From contig CAZEBB010000004.1 in NCBI GenBank assembly GCA_964510345.1, positions 34,452 through 98,451 on the forward strand: 64,000 nucleotides of DNA. Reading direction: 5' to 3'. This DNA is from JAAYQA01 sp964510345 (GTDB lineage: Bacteria; Bacillota; Clostridia; Tissierellales; Peptoniphilaceae). The notes beneath the pieces were generated by a model. The model did not search any database. It saw nothing but the letters and a program-made list of their open reading frames with translations, and was not told the DNA's origin. Positions within the stretch are counted from its first letter, which is position 1. Every line of letters starts with the position of its first letter. The position numbers and the translations under genes are program-made. Below, in pieces: positions 17,007 to 25,946 of the stretch.

Positions 17007-18296
17007 TTACAATGCGCTCAGCGCTTGTTCTAAGTCGGCAATGATATCGTCGACATTTTCTATACCGACATTGAGGCGAATCAGATCCGGTTTCACGCCG
17101 GCGGCCAATAACTGCTCTTCCGATAGCTGTCGATGCGTCGTGCTCGCCGGGTGAATCGTATGCGTACGCAGATCGCCGACATGCGTAACGAGCGTGCTCA
17201 TTCGCAGAGTATCAATGACTTGCTTGGCGCCTTTGACACCTCCGACCGGTCCAAACGACACGATCCCCGAGCAACCTTTGGGTAGATACTTCTGCGCTAA
17301 GGCGTAGTCCGGGCTGCTTTCAAGCCCCGGATAAGTGACCCAGCTGACTTTTTCGTGGTTCTCCAAGTATTTGGCGACCGCAAGTGCATTCTCCGAGTGA
17401 CGCTCCATGCGAAGGTGCAGCGTTTCTACGCCGATATTGGTCAAGAATGCGTTCATCGGGCTCATCGTCGACCCAAGGTCTCTAAGAAGGCCTGCGCGCG
17501 CCTTCGCGATAAATGCGGCCGGACCGAAAGATTCCGTGTAGACGATCCCGTGATAATCGAGATCCGGGGTGGTGAGTTCCGGATACTTTCCATTGTTCCA
17601 ATTGAAGTTGCCGCCATCCACCAACACGCCGCCGACGCTTGTCGCGTGTCCATCCAAGTATTTCGTGGTGGAATGCGTGACGATATTGGCTCCATGCTCG
17701 AACGGACGACACAAATACGGGGTCGGGAAAGTATTGTCGACGACGAGCGGCACATCAGCAAATTTCGCAAGAGCCGATACTTTTTCGAAATCTAATACAT
17801 CCAAGGCCGGGTTGCCCAAGGTCTCAGCAAAGACGAGGCGCGTATTTGGGCGAATATGGGATTTCAATTCTTCTAATGACTTATGAGGATCGACAAATTC
17901 TACGTCGATGCCGAATTTCTTAAGTTGCGTGCCAAAGAGCGTGTGCGTACCGCCGTACAGATTGCTCATCGCCAGTACATGCTCCCCGGCTTTTGTGACG
18001 TTCACCACGGCGAAGAGATTGGCTGCCTGTCCGGAAGATGTCGTTACCGCGCCGACTCCACCCTCCAGCGTTGCGATCTTCTCTTCTAACCAGTTAAGAG
18101 TCGGGTTGCCCAGTCTCGTATACATATTGGCAGCGACTTTTAAATCAAATACATCGCCCAATTCATCAGCGGTTTCAAACATATAGGTCGTCGACTGGAC
18201 GATCGGCATCACGCGCGGCCCACGGTTCTCCGGCTGGTATCCGGCCTGTACACACTGCGTTTCTATCTGTGCTTTTCTCAAATCTTCGGGTTTCAT
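17007..18296 (-). CDS. metY: O-acetylhomoserine sulfhydrylase
   Basis: This 429-residue PLP enzyme of the Cys/Met metabolism family makes homocysteine from O-acetylhomoserine and sulfide. The PLP lysine is in HSTTKYLDGHATSVGG at about 210. The N-terminal ETQCVQAGYQPE and the C-terminal VGDLRTHTIHPASTTHRQL stretches are typical of MetY. It is the first gene of a metY-metA operon with its own promoter at 18341-18369. No SAM riboswitch fits in the short leader. Confidence 0.95.
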   Translation of the reverse strand: MKPEDLRKAQIETQCVQAGYQPENRGPRVMPIVQSTTYMFETADELGDVFDLKVAANMYTRLGNPTLNWLEEKIATLEGGVGAVTTSSGQAANLFAVVNVTKAGEHVLAMSNLYGGTHTLFGTQLKKFGIDVEFVDPHKSLEELKSHIRPNTRLVFAETLGNPALDVLDFEKVSALAKFADVPLVVDNTFPTPYLCRPFEHGANIVTHSTTKYLDGHATSVGGVLVDGGNFNWNNGKYPELTTPDLDYHGIVYTESFGPAAFIAKARAGLLRDLGSTMSPMNAFLTNIGVETLHLRMERHSENALAVAKYLENHEKVSWVTYPGLESSPDYALAQKYLPKGCSGIVSFGPVGGVKGAKQVIDTLRMSTLVTHVGDLRTHTIHPASTTHRQLSEEQLLAAGVKPDLIRLNVGIENVDDIIADLEQALSAL

Positions 18297-18340
18297 CTAA
18301 TACCTCCTACTTTTATAGGCTATCGTTCTTGTATGATTTG

Positions 18341-18369
18341 ATCATAACGCAGTTTCTCGCTTTACGCAA
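18341..18369 (-). promoter_or_regulatory. promoter of metY-metA
   Basis: On the minus strand TTGCGT (18364-18369) and TATGAT (18341-18346) are 17 nt apart, about 45 nt before the metY ATG. Confidence 0.6.
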
Positions 18370-18408
18370 GTAGAGCAGTTTGGTAAATCGTTTCCTTGTG
18401 TAGATAAC

Positions 18409-18437
18409 AAAAAAATGAGAGCCCACTTAGGCTCTCA
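18409..18437 (-). terminator. terminator after the flavodiiron gene
   Basis: A GAGAGCC/GGCTCTC stem on the minus strand is followed by seven T residues (18409-18415). Confidence 0.9.
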
Positions 18438-18457
18438 GTATATTGCTCTTCCTGACA

Positions 18458-19648
18458 CTACGCTCGTGCGAGCGCAGCGCCTAGTGCCTTTGCCTCTTCT
18501 AATTGCTCGGGCACGGGATTCCACATGCACTTGAGTTCTTGCTCCAGTACCTCGAATCCTGCCAGGGTTAAGCGTTCGCGCAAAATCTTGGGCGACTCGC
18601 CGCTCCAACCGTAGCATCCGAAGACGACCGCTTTCTTGTTTTTGAACTTGAGTTCCTCCAAGAAAGTCAACCAACCGCTGACGGGGCTCAGGATGTTCGA
18701 TCCGACGGTCGGGCAGCCTAGCGCTATCGCTTTTGACTTGAAGACTTCCGTCATGATGTCGTTCTTGTCCGTCTGTGAGATATTGAAGAGTTTTACTCTC
18801 GTATCCGGCGACGCTCCTGAGATTCCCTTTGCGATGGCATGCGCCAGTTTCTTCGTACCTTCCCACATCGTGTCGTAGACGACCGTAATTTGGTCTTCTT
18901 GATAGGCTTGCGACCACTCGTAGTATTTGTTCACGATTTTCAGCGGGTCCTCGCGCCAGATGACGCCGTGGCTCGTTGCGATGATATCGATCGGAAGTTC
19001 CAACGCGACGATCTCTTCGATCTTCTTTTTGACCAGCATCGAGAACGGGTTGAGGATATTTGCGTAGTACTTAATCGCCTCTTCCATGAGCAAGCATTGA
19101 TCCGCCTTGTCGTTAAACAGCTCCTCGACTGCAAAATGCTGTCCGAACGCATCATTCGAAAATAGGATGTTGTCTTCCGTCATATAGGTCGCCATGCTGT
19201 CCGGCCAGTGCAGCATCTTCATTTCGACGAAGACGAGTTTCTTTCCATTTCCGATATCCACACTGTCGCCCGTTTTCACGACTTGGAAATTCCAGTCCGG
19301 CTGATGGTATTGACCCGTAAGTGACTTAACCGCAGCCTGCGTGCAATAGATCGGTGTGCCGGGGATCTTCTTCATCAAATCCGGCAGCGCTCCACTATGG
19401 TCCACCTCGCCGTGGTTCACGACGATGAAGTCGATCGTCGATAGGTCGATCTCACTTTCGAGATTGTCGATAAATTCCGTAGAGTGTGGTCTCCATACCG
19501 TATCGATCAGTACTGTCTTTTCCTCCTGGATCAGGTACGCGTTTTGGCTGGACCCGTGGTTCACCGAATAGTCGTCTCCGTGAAAGGTGTCGAGTTCCCA
19601 GTCGATCTTCCCGACCCAGTAGACATTGTTTTTGATCTGCTTTTTCAA
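18458..19648 (-). CDS. fprA: A-type flavodiiron protein (FprA)
   Basis: This 396-residue cytoplasmic enzyme reduces O2 to water and/or NO to N2O in anaerobes. The metallo-beta-lactamase-like domain keeps every di-iron ligand: His79, Glu81 and Asp83 (NHGEVDHSG), His147, Asp166 and His227. The flavodoxin domain begins near 255 (ITVVYDTMWEGTKKLA). There is no rubredoxin tail, so this is the short class that takes electrons from a separate donor. It lies 1 nt after a Ric-like gene and probably shares its transcript and an FNR-type site. Activity on O2 versus NO cannot be decided from sequence. Confidence 0.94.
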   Translation of the reverse strand: MKKQIKNNVYWVGKIDWELDTFHGDDYSVNHGSSQNAYLIQEEKTVLIDTVWRPHSTEFIDNLESEIDLSTIDFIVVNHGEVDHSGALPDLMKKIPGTPIYCTQAAVKSLTGQYHQPDWNFQVVKTGDSVDIGNGKKLVFVEMKMLHWPDSMATYMTEDNILFSNDAFGQHFAVEELFNDKADQCLLMEEAIKYYANILNPFSMLVKKKIEEIVALELPIDIIATSHGVIWREDPLKIVNKYYEWSQAYQEDQITVVYDTMWEGTKKLAHAIAKGISGASPDTRVKLFNISQTDKNDIMTEVFKSKAIALGCPTVGSNILSPVSGWLTFLEELKFKNKKAVVFGCYGWSGESPKILRERLTLAGFEVLEQELKCMWNPVPEQLEEAKALGAALARA

Positions 19649-19649
19649 T

Positions 19650-20132
19650 TTACTCTCCTTTGTAAGTTGGTAGTAAATACTCTGCTTCCTTCGTTCTCTG
19701 ATCTTCTACCGATTCGCTCAGCTCTTTCAACTTTGCCATCATGAGATCATAGGTGGGGCATCCGTCCGGCGGTGAAGTGTAGTGATTCGAAGTCTCATCC
19801 ACTCGCGCCGTCAATCCGACGAGCTCCGCTCCGACATCATCTAACACGCCGAGAAATGGCGCATTTGGATCCGGATCTGCCGCGGTTTGCTTCATCTCCA
19901 TAAAGATCCTCTTCTCCTTTTTTGCGTAGGAAAGAAGGAGTTTCATACGAAGTCCCTGATACGCTTCAAACAACGGAATCATCTCTTTCGCGTGCGTCAG
20001 AAAGTGTGCATTCAAGACACGGTCGATCAATACGTCGATCTCCGCCAATAGGTCGCGTTGTGCACCATGATACTCCGCTCGAATTTTAGACGTCAACTCC
20101 CTGACATTGCCCGTCCACTGTGAATCATTCAT
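19650..20132 (-). CDS. Ric/ScdA-like hemerythrin-fold protein, ligands partly lost
   Basis: The frame is open to 20195, but the ATG at 20132 has an AGGAGG site and gives 160 residues. The arrangement of helices and the stretch SPPDGCPTYDLMMAKLKELSESVEDQ match the C-terminal half of Ric/YtfE/ScdA iron-sulfur repair proteins. His22 and Glu149 align with iron ligands. The His before the KEE-type motif is Ser68, the EHE His is Asp99, and the late His is Gln145. A di-iron site of the usual kind therefore looks impossible. It precedes the flavodiiron gene by 1 nt, which suggests a role in oxygen or nitric oxide stress. The alignment is by eye. Confidence 0.6.
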   Translation of the reverse strand: MNDSQWTGNVRELTSKIRAEYHGAQRDLLAEIDVLIDRVLNAHFLTHAKEMIPLFEAYQGLRMKLLLSYAKKEKRIFMEMKQTAADPDPNAPFLGVLDDVGAELVGLTARVDETSNHYTSPPDGCPTYDLMMAKLKELSESVEDQRTKEAEYLLPTYKGE

Positions 20133-20182
20133 AATCGATCGCCTCCTATGTTCAGAATACCCATTATTTTTGTAGATTACCT

Positions 20183-20196
20183 TGACGTATATCAAT
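20183..20196. promoter_or_regulatory. FNR/Crp-type operator
   Basis: TTGAC and ATCAA are separated by 4 nt, one mismatch from the FNR consensus TTGAT-N4-ATCAA. It lies about 50 nt before the Ric-like ATG, in the divergent region shared with the dehydratase remnant. Two Crp-family genes are within 2 kb. Confidence 0.6.
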
Positions 20197-20321
20197 TCTA
20201 TCGATTGGATCTTTCTTAGGATTCGATTTCTTAATCATGTTATGAAATCTTTCGATCAAGACCTTGTCAATAACCCACCCTCTCGATGCTACAATAAGTA
20301 TTAGAAAGTAGGTGGACCCAC

Positions 20322-20902
20322 ATGTCACAATCTATCCATACCCAAGACTATGCACTACCTCAACAGTTTAATGAATTCGCAGAAGTCCGCAGAAACGGAT
20401 TTCTTGAGATGAAAGAGCGGAAAGACCGAGGGGAAAATATCGTCGGAACTTTTTGTACTTACACCCCCATTGAAATCCTCTATGCTGCCGATACCGTTCC
20501 TGTCGGACTGTGCGGAACCTCCGACGAATTTATCCCCGCCGCCGAGCGCGACTTACCGAAAAATCTCTGCCCTTTGATCAAGGCAAGTTACGGGCATGCA
20601 CTCACCGAGACCTGCCCATTTATGTACTTCTCGGATATGGTCGTCGGGGAGACGACCTGTGACGGCAAAAAGAAGATGTACGAATTCTTAAGTGAAACCA
20701 AAGACATGCATTCCAAGTCGACGCGATCGTCGAAGTCGTACTCCAAGCCTGCCATACCTTCGCGATCGAGTCGCTGAAAGTTGAGCGCCTTGCCAAGAAT
20801 GAGCTCAACCTTCCGTATTTGATGATCGAAACCGACTACTCCGAAAACGACGCCGGACAGATTAAGACGCGTATCGAAGCCTTTATGGAAATGCTTGTGT
20901 AA
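20322..20902 (+). pseudogene. 2-hydroxyacyl-CoA dehydratase D-component, internal deletion and frameshift
   Basis: The first about 128 codons match the N-terminus of the HgdB/FldC-type D component (EILYAADTVPVGLCGTSDE, ETCPFMYFSDMVVGETTCDGKKKMYEFL). After KDMH the frame turns to nonsense and stops at 20777. In another frame, from about 20713 to the stop at 20902, the C-terminal end of the same family is intact (FQVDAIVEVVLQACHTFAIES, PYLMIETDYSENDAGQIKTRIEAFMEML). Together the parts give about 190 residues where 380-420 are usual. About half the gene has been deleted, with loss of frame. It is almost certainly inactive. Confidence 0.85.
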
Positions 20903-20914
20903 GGAAAATCGCAC

Positions 20915-20946
20915 AAAAAAGACAGCGCAACCGGCTGTCTTTTTTT
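20915..20946 (+). terminator. terminator after the dehydratase remnant
   Basis: GACAGC/GCTGTC stem (20921-20926 with 20934-20939), flanked by an A-run and a run of seven T. The A-run would also make it work on the other strand. A near-copy of its core lies at 22477-22499. Confidence 0.85.
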
Positions 20947-20997
20947 GTGAATATATTCAACTCGTCCTTATTAGGATATTTAGGCAGGACATTTAAT

Positions 20998-21026
20998 TTG
21001 CTTAACACTCACACCTCTAGTATGAT
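20998..21026 (+). promoter_or_regulatory. promoter of the first Crp-like gene
   Basis: TTGCTT (20998-21003) and TATGAT (21021-21026) are 17 nt apart. Confidence 0.55.
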
Positions 21027-21065
21027 TATGTTGTCCGATACTGATACCATAGAATGGAGAATATC

Positions 21066-21638
21066 TTGATACAAGACTTCGTAAAAAATGAGCTCAAAAT
21101 CAACGACCCGGTTAGAATCGCTGAGGTCGCAGAAAAAATTGAATTTAGAGACTTCCGAAAAGGTGATATTCTGACACAGCAGGGAGATAAGAATCCTCCG
21201 GTGCGGGTACTGTTTAACGGAATTGTTCGGGGTTTTCATATAAATTCTGACGGTGATGAATTCACTGATTGTTTTATCTACCAACCGATGATGCCGATGG
21301 TTTCCACTGTCGGTTTACAGAATACTGCAACGGTCAGTATCCAAGCCATCACTAGTGGGTCATATTTTGAAACACCGCTGCACCAAGCAATAATACTGTT
21401 GAGAGATATTCCGGAAGTTCAAAATTACTATCAACAAAAAATGAGAATGTCATTTGAATATCACATAGACATAAAGAAGATGCTCTATGGAAAAACTGGG
21501 ATAGAAAAATTGAATTGGTTTGCCATCAACTATCCGAGTCTGATCCAAATCATTCCCCAGAAAGATATCGCATCTTTTCTAGGGATTACGAAAGAGCATA
21601 TGAGCAGAATCAGAAACGAATGGAAGAAGCAAAGGTGA
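21066..21638 (+). CDS. Crp/Fnr-family regulator, copy 1
   Basis: An N-terminal cyclic-nucleotide-binding-type barrel (FRKGDILTQQGDKNPPVRVLFNGIVRGFH) is followed by a long helix and a C-terminal helix-turn-helix (KDIASFLGITKEHMSRIRNEW). The frame is open from an ATG at 21054, but that codon has no binding site. A TTG at 21066 has GGAG 6 nt upstream and aligns with the equivalent TTG of the second copy, so 190 residues are preferred. There is no FNR-type cysteine cluster. Base composition is more AT-rich than the surroundings. The effector is unknown. Confidence 0.82.
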   Translation: MIQDFVKNELKINDPVRIAEVAEKIEFRDFRKGDILTQQGDKNPPVRVLFNGIVRGFHINSDGDEFTDCFIYQPMMPMVSTVGLQNTATVSIQAITSGSYFETPLHQAIILLRDIPEVQNYYQQKMRMSFEYHIDIKKMLYGKTGIEKLNWFAINYPSLIQIIPQKDIASFLGITKEHMSRIRNEWKKQR

Positions 21639-21667
21639 TCCGCGCCTAAGATCGAACAAGACTTCTC

Positions 21668-21695
21668 TTGAAAATTCATTACTATACTGTATAAT
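21668..21695 (+). promoter_or_regulatory. promoter of the second Crp-like gene
   Basis: TTGAAA (21668-21673) and a perfect TATAAT (21690-21695) are 16 nt apart. The leader to the start codon is about 95 nt. Confidence 0.6.
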
Positions 21696-21795
21696 ATAGA
21701 TAATACTTGAGTTCTACAATTACTATCCGCTGACTGACAGATACTTTTCGTTTGGTTTTAGAGCATTACGTCAAGGTATGAGAGAGAGGTTCCAT

Positions 21796-22362
21796 TTGAT
21801 TCGAGAGTTTATCAAAGATGTTTTGAAAATCAATGATGAAGAAACTACAGTTAAAATCATCAATGTACTGAAACCTGTTTCATTCAAAAAAGGTGATGTT
21901 TTGGTAAAAGAAGGTCAATGCGATCCTCCTGTTATGTTTCTTCAGTCGGGGATCGTAAGGGGTTACTTTTATGATCCATGGGGTAAGGACTACACAGAAT
22001 GCCTAGCACATGAATTATTTACTCCGATCATATCAACTAATGGAATAGAAGAGGTTTCTTCTATGAGTTTTGAGGCATTAACAGACAGTAATGTATTTGC
22101 CGTTTCAAATCAGATTGCTCGAGCGATGGTAAAAAATATCCCGGAAGTTAAAGATTTTTATACGCGGAGCTATGAACAAGCGTTAGTATATCATAGAGAG
22201 CTTCGCCTAATGCAATACCTACCTGCGGTTGAGAAATATATTTGGTTCAAAAACAATTTCCCGGGATTAGCCGATAGAATCCAACAACAATATATTGCTT
22301 CTCATCTTGGTATTACGAAAGAGCACCTCAGTCGAGTTCGACGACAGATTGACGGTCAATGA
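21796..22362 (+). CDS. Crp/Fnr-family regulator, copy 2
   Basis: A paralogue of the gene before it, with the same domain order: barrel (FKKGDVLVKEGQCDPPVMFLQSGIVRGYF) and helix-turn-helix (QYIASHLGITKEHLSRVRRQ). The TTG at 21796 has GAGAGG 6 nt upstream and starts LIREFIKDVLKIND, which aligns with LIQDFVKNELKIND of copy 1. The ATG at 21778 is the alternative. Length is 188 residues. The pair looks like an old tandem duplication, since identity is only moderate. It is AT-rich. Target and ligand are unknown; the nearby FNR-type site is one candidate. Confidence 0.82.
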   Translation: MIREFIKDVLKINDEETTVKIINVLKPVSFKKGDVLVKEGQCDPPVMFLQSGIVRGYFYDPWGKDYTECLAHELFTPIISTNGIEEVSSMSFEALTDSNVFAVSNQIARAMVKNIPEVKDFYTRSYEQALVYHRELRLMQYLPAVEKYIWFKNNFPGLADRIQQQYIASHLGITKEHLSRVRRQIDGQ

Positions 22363-22429
22363 GGCATTCTTAAATTATTCCAATCCCAGAAATTTGCATG
22401 TCACGAATACTCTTAGATAACCCCTAACA

Positions 22430-22467
22430 AAATAAAAGACAAACCCCAATCATTTGAAGTTTGTCTA
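22430..22467 (-). terminator. probable terminator of the liv operon
   Basis: On the minus strand an AGACAAAC arm pairs with GTTTGGTCT-type sequence (one bulge) and is followed by TTTATTTT. Confidence 0.55.
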
Positions 22468-22476
22468 CGTTCCGAG

Positions 22477-22500
22477 ACAGTGCAACCGGCTGTCTTTTCT
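22477..22500 (+). terminator. hairpin nearly identical to that at 20921
   Basis: GACAG/CTGTC stem with the loop sequence GCAACCGG, followed by TTTTCTT on the plus strand. Nineteen nucleotides differ by one base from 20921-20939. It would end transcripts from the second Crp-like gene. Confidence 0.65.
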
Positions 22501-23204
22501 TATGCGCCTAGATAGGCTTTTCGTACATCTTCGTGGTCCAGAAGCTCTTTCGCATCTCCCTCCAACACGATCTTTCCCGTTTCGAGTACATACGCGCGGT
22601 TGGCGATGCTCAGCGCTCTCTTGGCGTTCTGTTCGACGAGCAAAATGGTCACACCCTGTTTATTCACCTCTTCGATGATCTCGAAGATGCTGTTCACAAG
22701 AAGTGGAGCCAGGCCCATAGAGGGTTCATCGAGTACGAGCATCCGCGGATCGGACATCAGCGCGCGACCGATCGCGAGCATTTGCTGCTCACCACCCGAC
22801 AGCGTGCCGGCATATTGGTTTCTTCGCTCTTTAAGACGAGGAAATCGCTGATACACATCGTCGATGCGCTTTTCGATAAGGCTCTTATCGTCCACGAGAA
22901 AACCGCCCATATCCAAGTTTTCTTCGACCGTTAGATTGGCGAAAACGCGCCGCCCCTCCGGTACGTGGGCAAGGCCGATGCCGACGATCTTGTGTCCGAT
23001 CGCCTTCAAGAGGTCTACGTCGGTAAAGGTCGCCGTGCCGGAAGAGGCTCGTTTCAAACCGGTGATCGTCTGAAGAATGGTCGTCTTGCCGGCACCGTTC
23101 GAGCCGATCAGAGAGACGATCTCCCCTTCTTTGACCGAAAGGCTGACATCGCGCACCGCGTGAATGGCGCCATAGTGTACATTTAATTTTTCAACATTCA
23201 GCAT
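22500..23204 (-). CDS. livF: branched-chain amino acid ABC transporter ATPase LivF
   Basis: One of the two ATPases that power uptake of leucine, isoleucine and valine or similar amino acids. Walker A is GSNGAGKTT, the signature LSGGEQQMLAIGRAL and Walker B LVLDEPSMGLAPLL. The ATG at 23204 (MLNVEKLNVHYG) has an AGGAG site; the longer open frame upstream overlaps livG and is not used. The length of 234 residues is the family norm. It is the last gene of the livK-H-M-G-F operon. Confidence 0.95.
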   Translation of the reverse strand: MLNVEKLNVHYGAIHAVRDVSLSVKEGEIVSLIGSNGAGKTTILQTITGLKRASSGTATFTDVDLLKAIGHKIVGIGLAHVPEGRRVFANLTVEENLDMGGFLVDDKSLIEKRIDDVYQRFPRLKERRNQYAGTLSGGEQQMLAIGRALMSDPRMLVLDEPSMGLAPLLVNSIFEIIEEVNKQGVTILLVEQNAKRALSIANRAYVLETGKIVLEGDAKELLDHEDVRKAYLGA

Positions 23205-23212
23205 GGCGTCTC

Positions 23213-23966
<754 letters not shown>

Positions 23967-23980
<14 letters not shown>

Positions 23981-24974
23981 TTGAAACCTCCCCACTGCGT
24001 TTATTCTTACCCGTGATGCGCTCGATCAGGCGAGAGAGTGAGAATTCATAGTTTCCCATAAGTCCTTTTGGCCGAAACAGCATGACGCAGATCAGCGCAA
24101 TAGCGTAGATCAACATGCGGTATTCGGAGAAGCTGCGGAGCACCTCCGGCAAGATCGTCAGGGCGATCGCTGCAATAATTGAGCCGGTGAGCGAACCCAG
24201 TCCACCCAATACGACGATAACCAAGATGTCGATGGAGCGGTTAAAGTTAAACGTCCTCGCACCGAGAATGCCGATATAGTGTGCATAGACACCGCCGGCA
24301 ACGCCACCGAAAAACGCCGTCATGACAAACGCGACGATCTTGTAATACGTGTTGTTGATCCCGACCGCTTCGGTGGCAATATCATCTTCTCGGATCGCCG
24401 TGATGACACGGCCATATCGCGAGCGAACGAACGTATACAGTACGACGACCGAAAAGACCATGATCAGGTAGACCACAGGCCCCGTTGCCAGTCTCGGGAT
24501 GCTCTTAAGACCTTGGGCTCCTCCGGTAAATTCGAGGTTCTCTACGACGACGCGGATGATCTCACCGAAACCGAGTGTGATGATCGCAAGGTAATCCCCT
24601 TTAAGGCGAAGTGCCGGGATCCCGACGATCAGTCCAAAGATGGCTGCGATGACGCCGGCCAGAAGCAGCGCTCCCAAAAAGTAAAGCCACGCATTCGGCG
24701 TCTGCGGCGTGATGCCTAAGTTCTTGGTGAAGAGCGCCGCCGTATACGCGCCGATCGACATAAATCCGGCGTGTCCGAGTACGATCTCTCCCAGAAATCC
24801 GGTCGAAATATTCAGCGAGGTCGCTAAGATGATATTGATCATGATGGACATCAGGATCGCCTGCATCCATCGGTTGATGATGCGCATTTCAACGCCGACG
24901 CGGAGTAACAGATACATTCCGATGATCAACAGTGCGTTGATCGCATACGATTTAAGTCTCTGATTCTTGCTCAC
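23967..24974 (-). CDS. livM: branched-chain amino acid ABC permease LivM
   Basis: A membrane permease with about nine hydrophobic segments. A GTG at 24974 (VSKNQRLKSYAINALL), next to the livH stop and after an AAGGTG site, gives 335 residues. The longer frame starting at 25061 would add a sequence unlike the family and lies inside livH. The conserved LRLKGDYLAIITLGFGEIIR cytoplasmic loop is at about 135. The C-terminus ends in a charged tail. Confidence 0.93.
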
Positions 24975-24975
24975 A

Positions 24976-25872
24976 TTACACCTTCTCTCCCACGTTTTTC
25001 CCGAGTACACCGGTAGGCTTAACGAGCAAGACGACGATGAGAATACCGAAAACAAATGCATCCGCCAGTTTCGACGATATATAGGCTTTGGTTAACGACT
25101 CTACGATGCCGATGATGAATCCGCCGATCATCGCGCCGGGGAGGATTCCGATTCCACCCAGCACAGCGGCGATAAACGCCTTCAAACCGAGCATAGAACC
25201 CATATACGGGTCAACCAATGGATAGGCGGCACTGTACATGACGGCGGCCACGGCGGCAAGTCCTGCGCCGATGGCAAATGTCAATGAAATCGTCGTGTTG
25301 ACGTTGATCCCCATCAGCATGGCGGCTCCTTTGTCTTCCGATACCGCGCGCAACGCCTTGCCCATTTTTGTTTTGTGTACAAAAATCTGCAGTGCGATCA
25401 TACACAAAACGGCGATAACAACGGTCAGCACCGCGACGCCGGAAATCGTGATCGAGCCTAAACGCACCTGCGGAACGTTAAAAATATTGGGATAGGGTTT
25501 TGGCGCAGAGCCAAAAATTACGAGGAATAAGTTCTGTAATAAAAGAGAAACGGCAATCGCCGTGATTAACGGGGTGATGCGAGGAGAGTTTCTCAGCGGT
25601 TTATAAGCGACGCGCTCCACCAACATGCCCAGCGCCGCACAGCCGACCATCGCGATGAGGATACTTAACCACGCCGGAACGCCGGCTGCGGTGAGCACCG
25701 GGATCGACAGCAGAGAGAAATACGCCCCGACCATAATAAAGTCGCCGTGAGCGAAGTTGATCAGCTTCACGATTCCGTACACCATCGTGTACCCTAATGC
25801 CACGAGGGCATATACGCTACCGACCTGAATCCCGTTGATCAATTGTCTGATGAGTATGATAGCTCCGTCCAT
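24976..25872 (-). CDS. livH: branched-chain amino acid ABC permease LivH
   Basis: This 298-residue permease starts with QLINGIQVGSVYALVALGYTMVYGI, the family signature, and has about eight hydrophobic segments. It ends LLVKPTGVLGKNVGEKV, also typical. It lies 74 nt after livK and directly before livM. Confidence 0.95.
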   Translation of the reverse strand: MDGAIILIRQLINGIQVGSVYALVALGYTMVYGIVKLINFAHGDFIMVGAYFSLLSIPVLTAAGVPAWLSILIAMVGCAALGMLVERVAYKPLRNSPRITPLITAIAVSLLLQNLFLVIFGSAPKPYPNIFNVPQVRLGSITISGVAVLTVVIAVLCMIALQIFVHKTKMGKALRAVSEDKGAAMLMGINVNTTISLTFAIGAGLAAVAAVMYSAAYPLVDPYMGSMLGLKAFIAAVLGGIGILPGAMIGGFIIGIVESLTKAYISSKLADAFVFGILIVVLLVKPTGVLGKNVGEKV

Positions 25873-25946
25873 ATTTGTCCTTTCACGGGGTTGTCATAAA
25901 ACAAGAAGGGAGCAGAACCTGCGGCCTGCCCCCATTCATGGATTCA

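Noticed and set aside
18297..18408. SAM riboswitch before metY
   Set aside because: Only about 45 nt lie between the promoter and the start codon; no room for the four-way junction and no terminator.
20921..22500. Repeated hairpins as a CRISPR or insertion-sequence end
   Set aside because: Only two copies 1.5 kb apart, each with a T-run, and no transposase between them; they read as terminators.
24975..25061. Longer N-terminus for LivM
   Set aside because: The added sequence lies inside livH, is unlike the family and has no binding site; a GTG at 24974 fits better.
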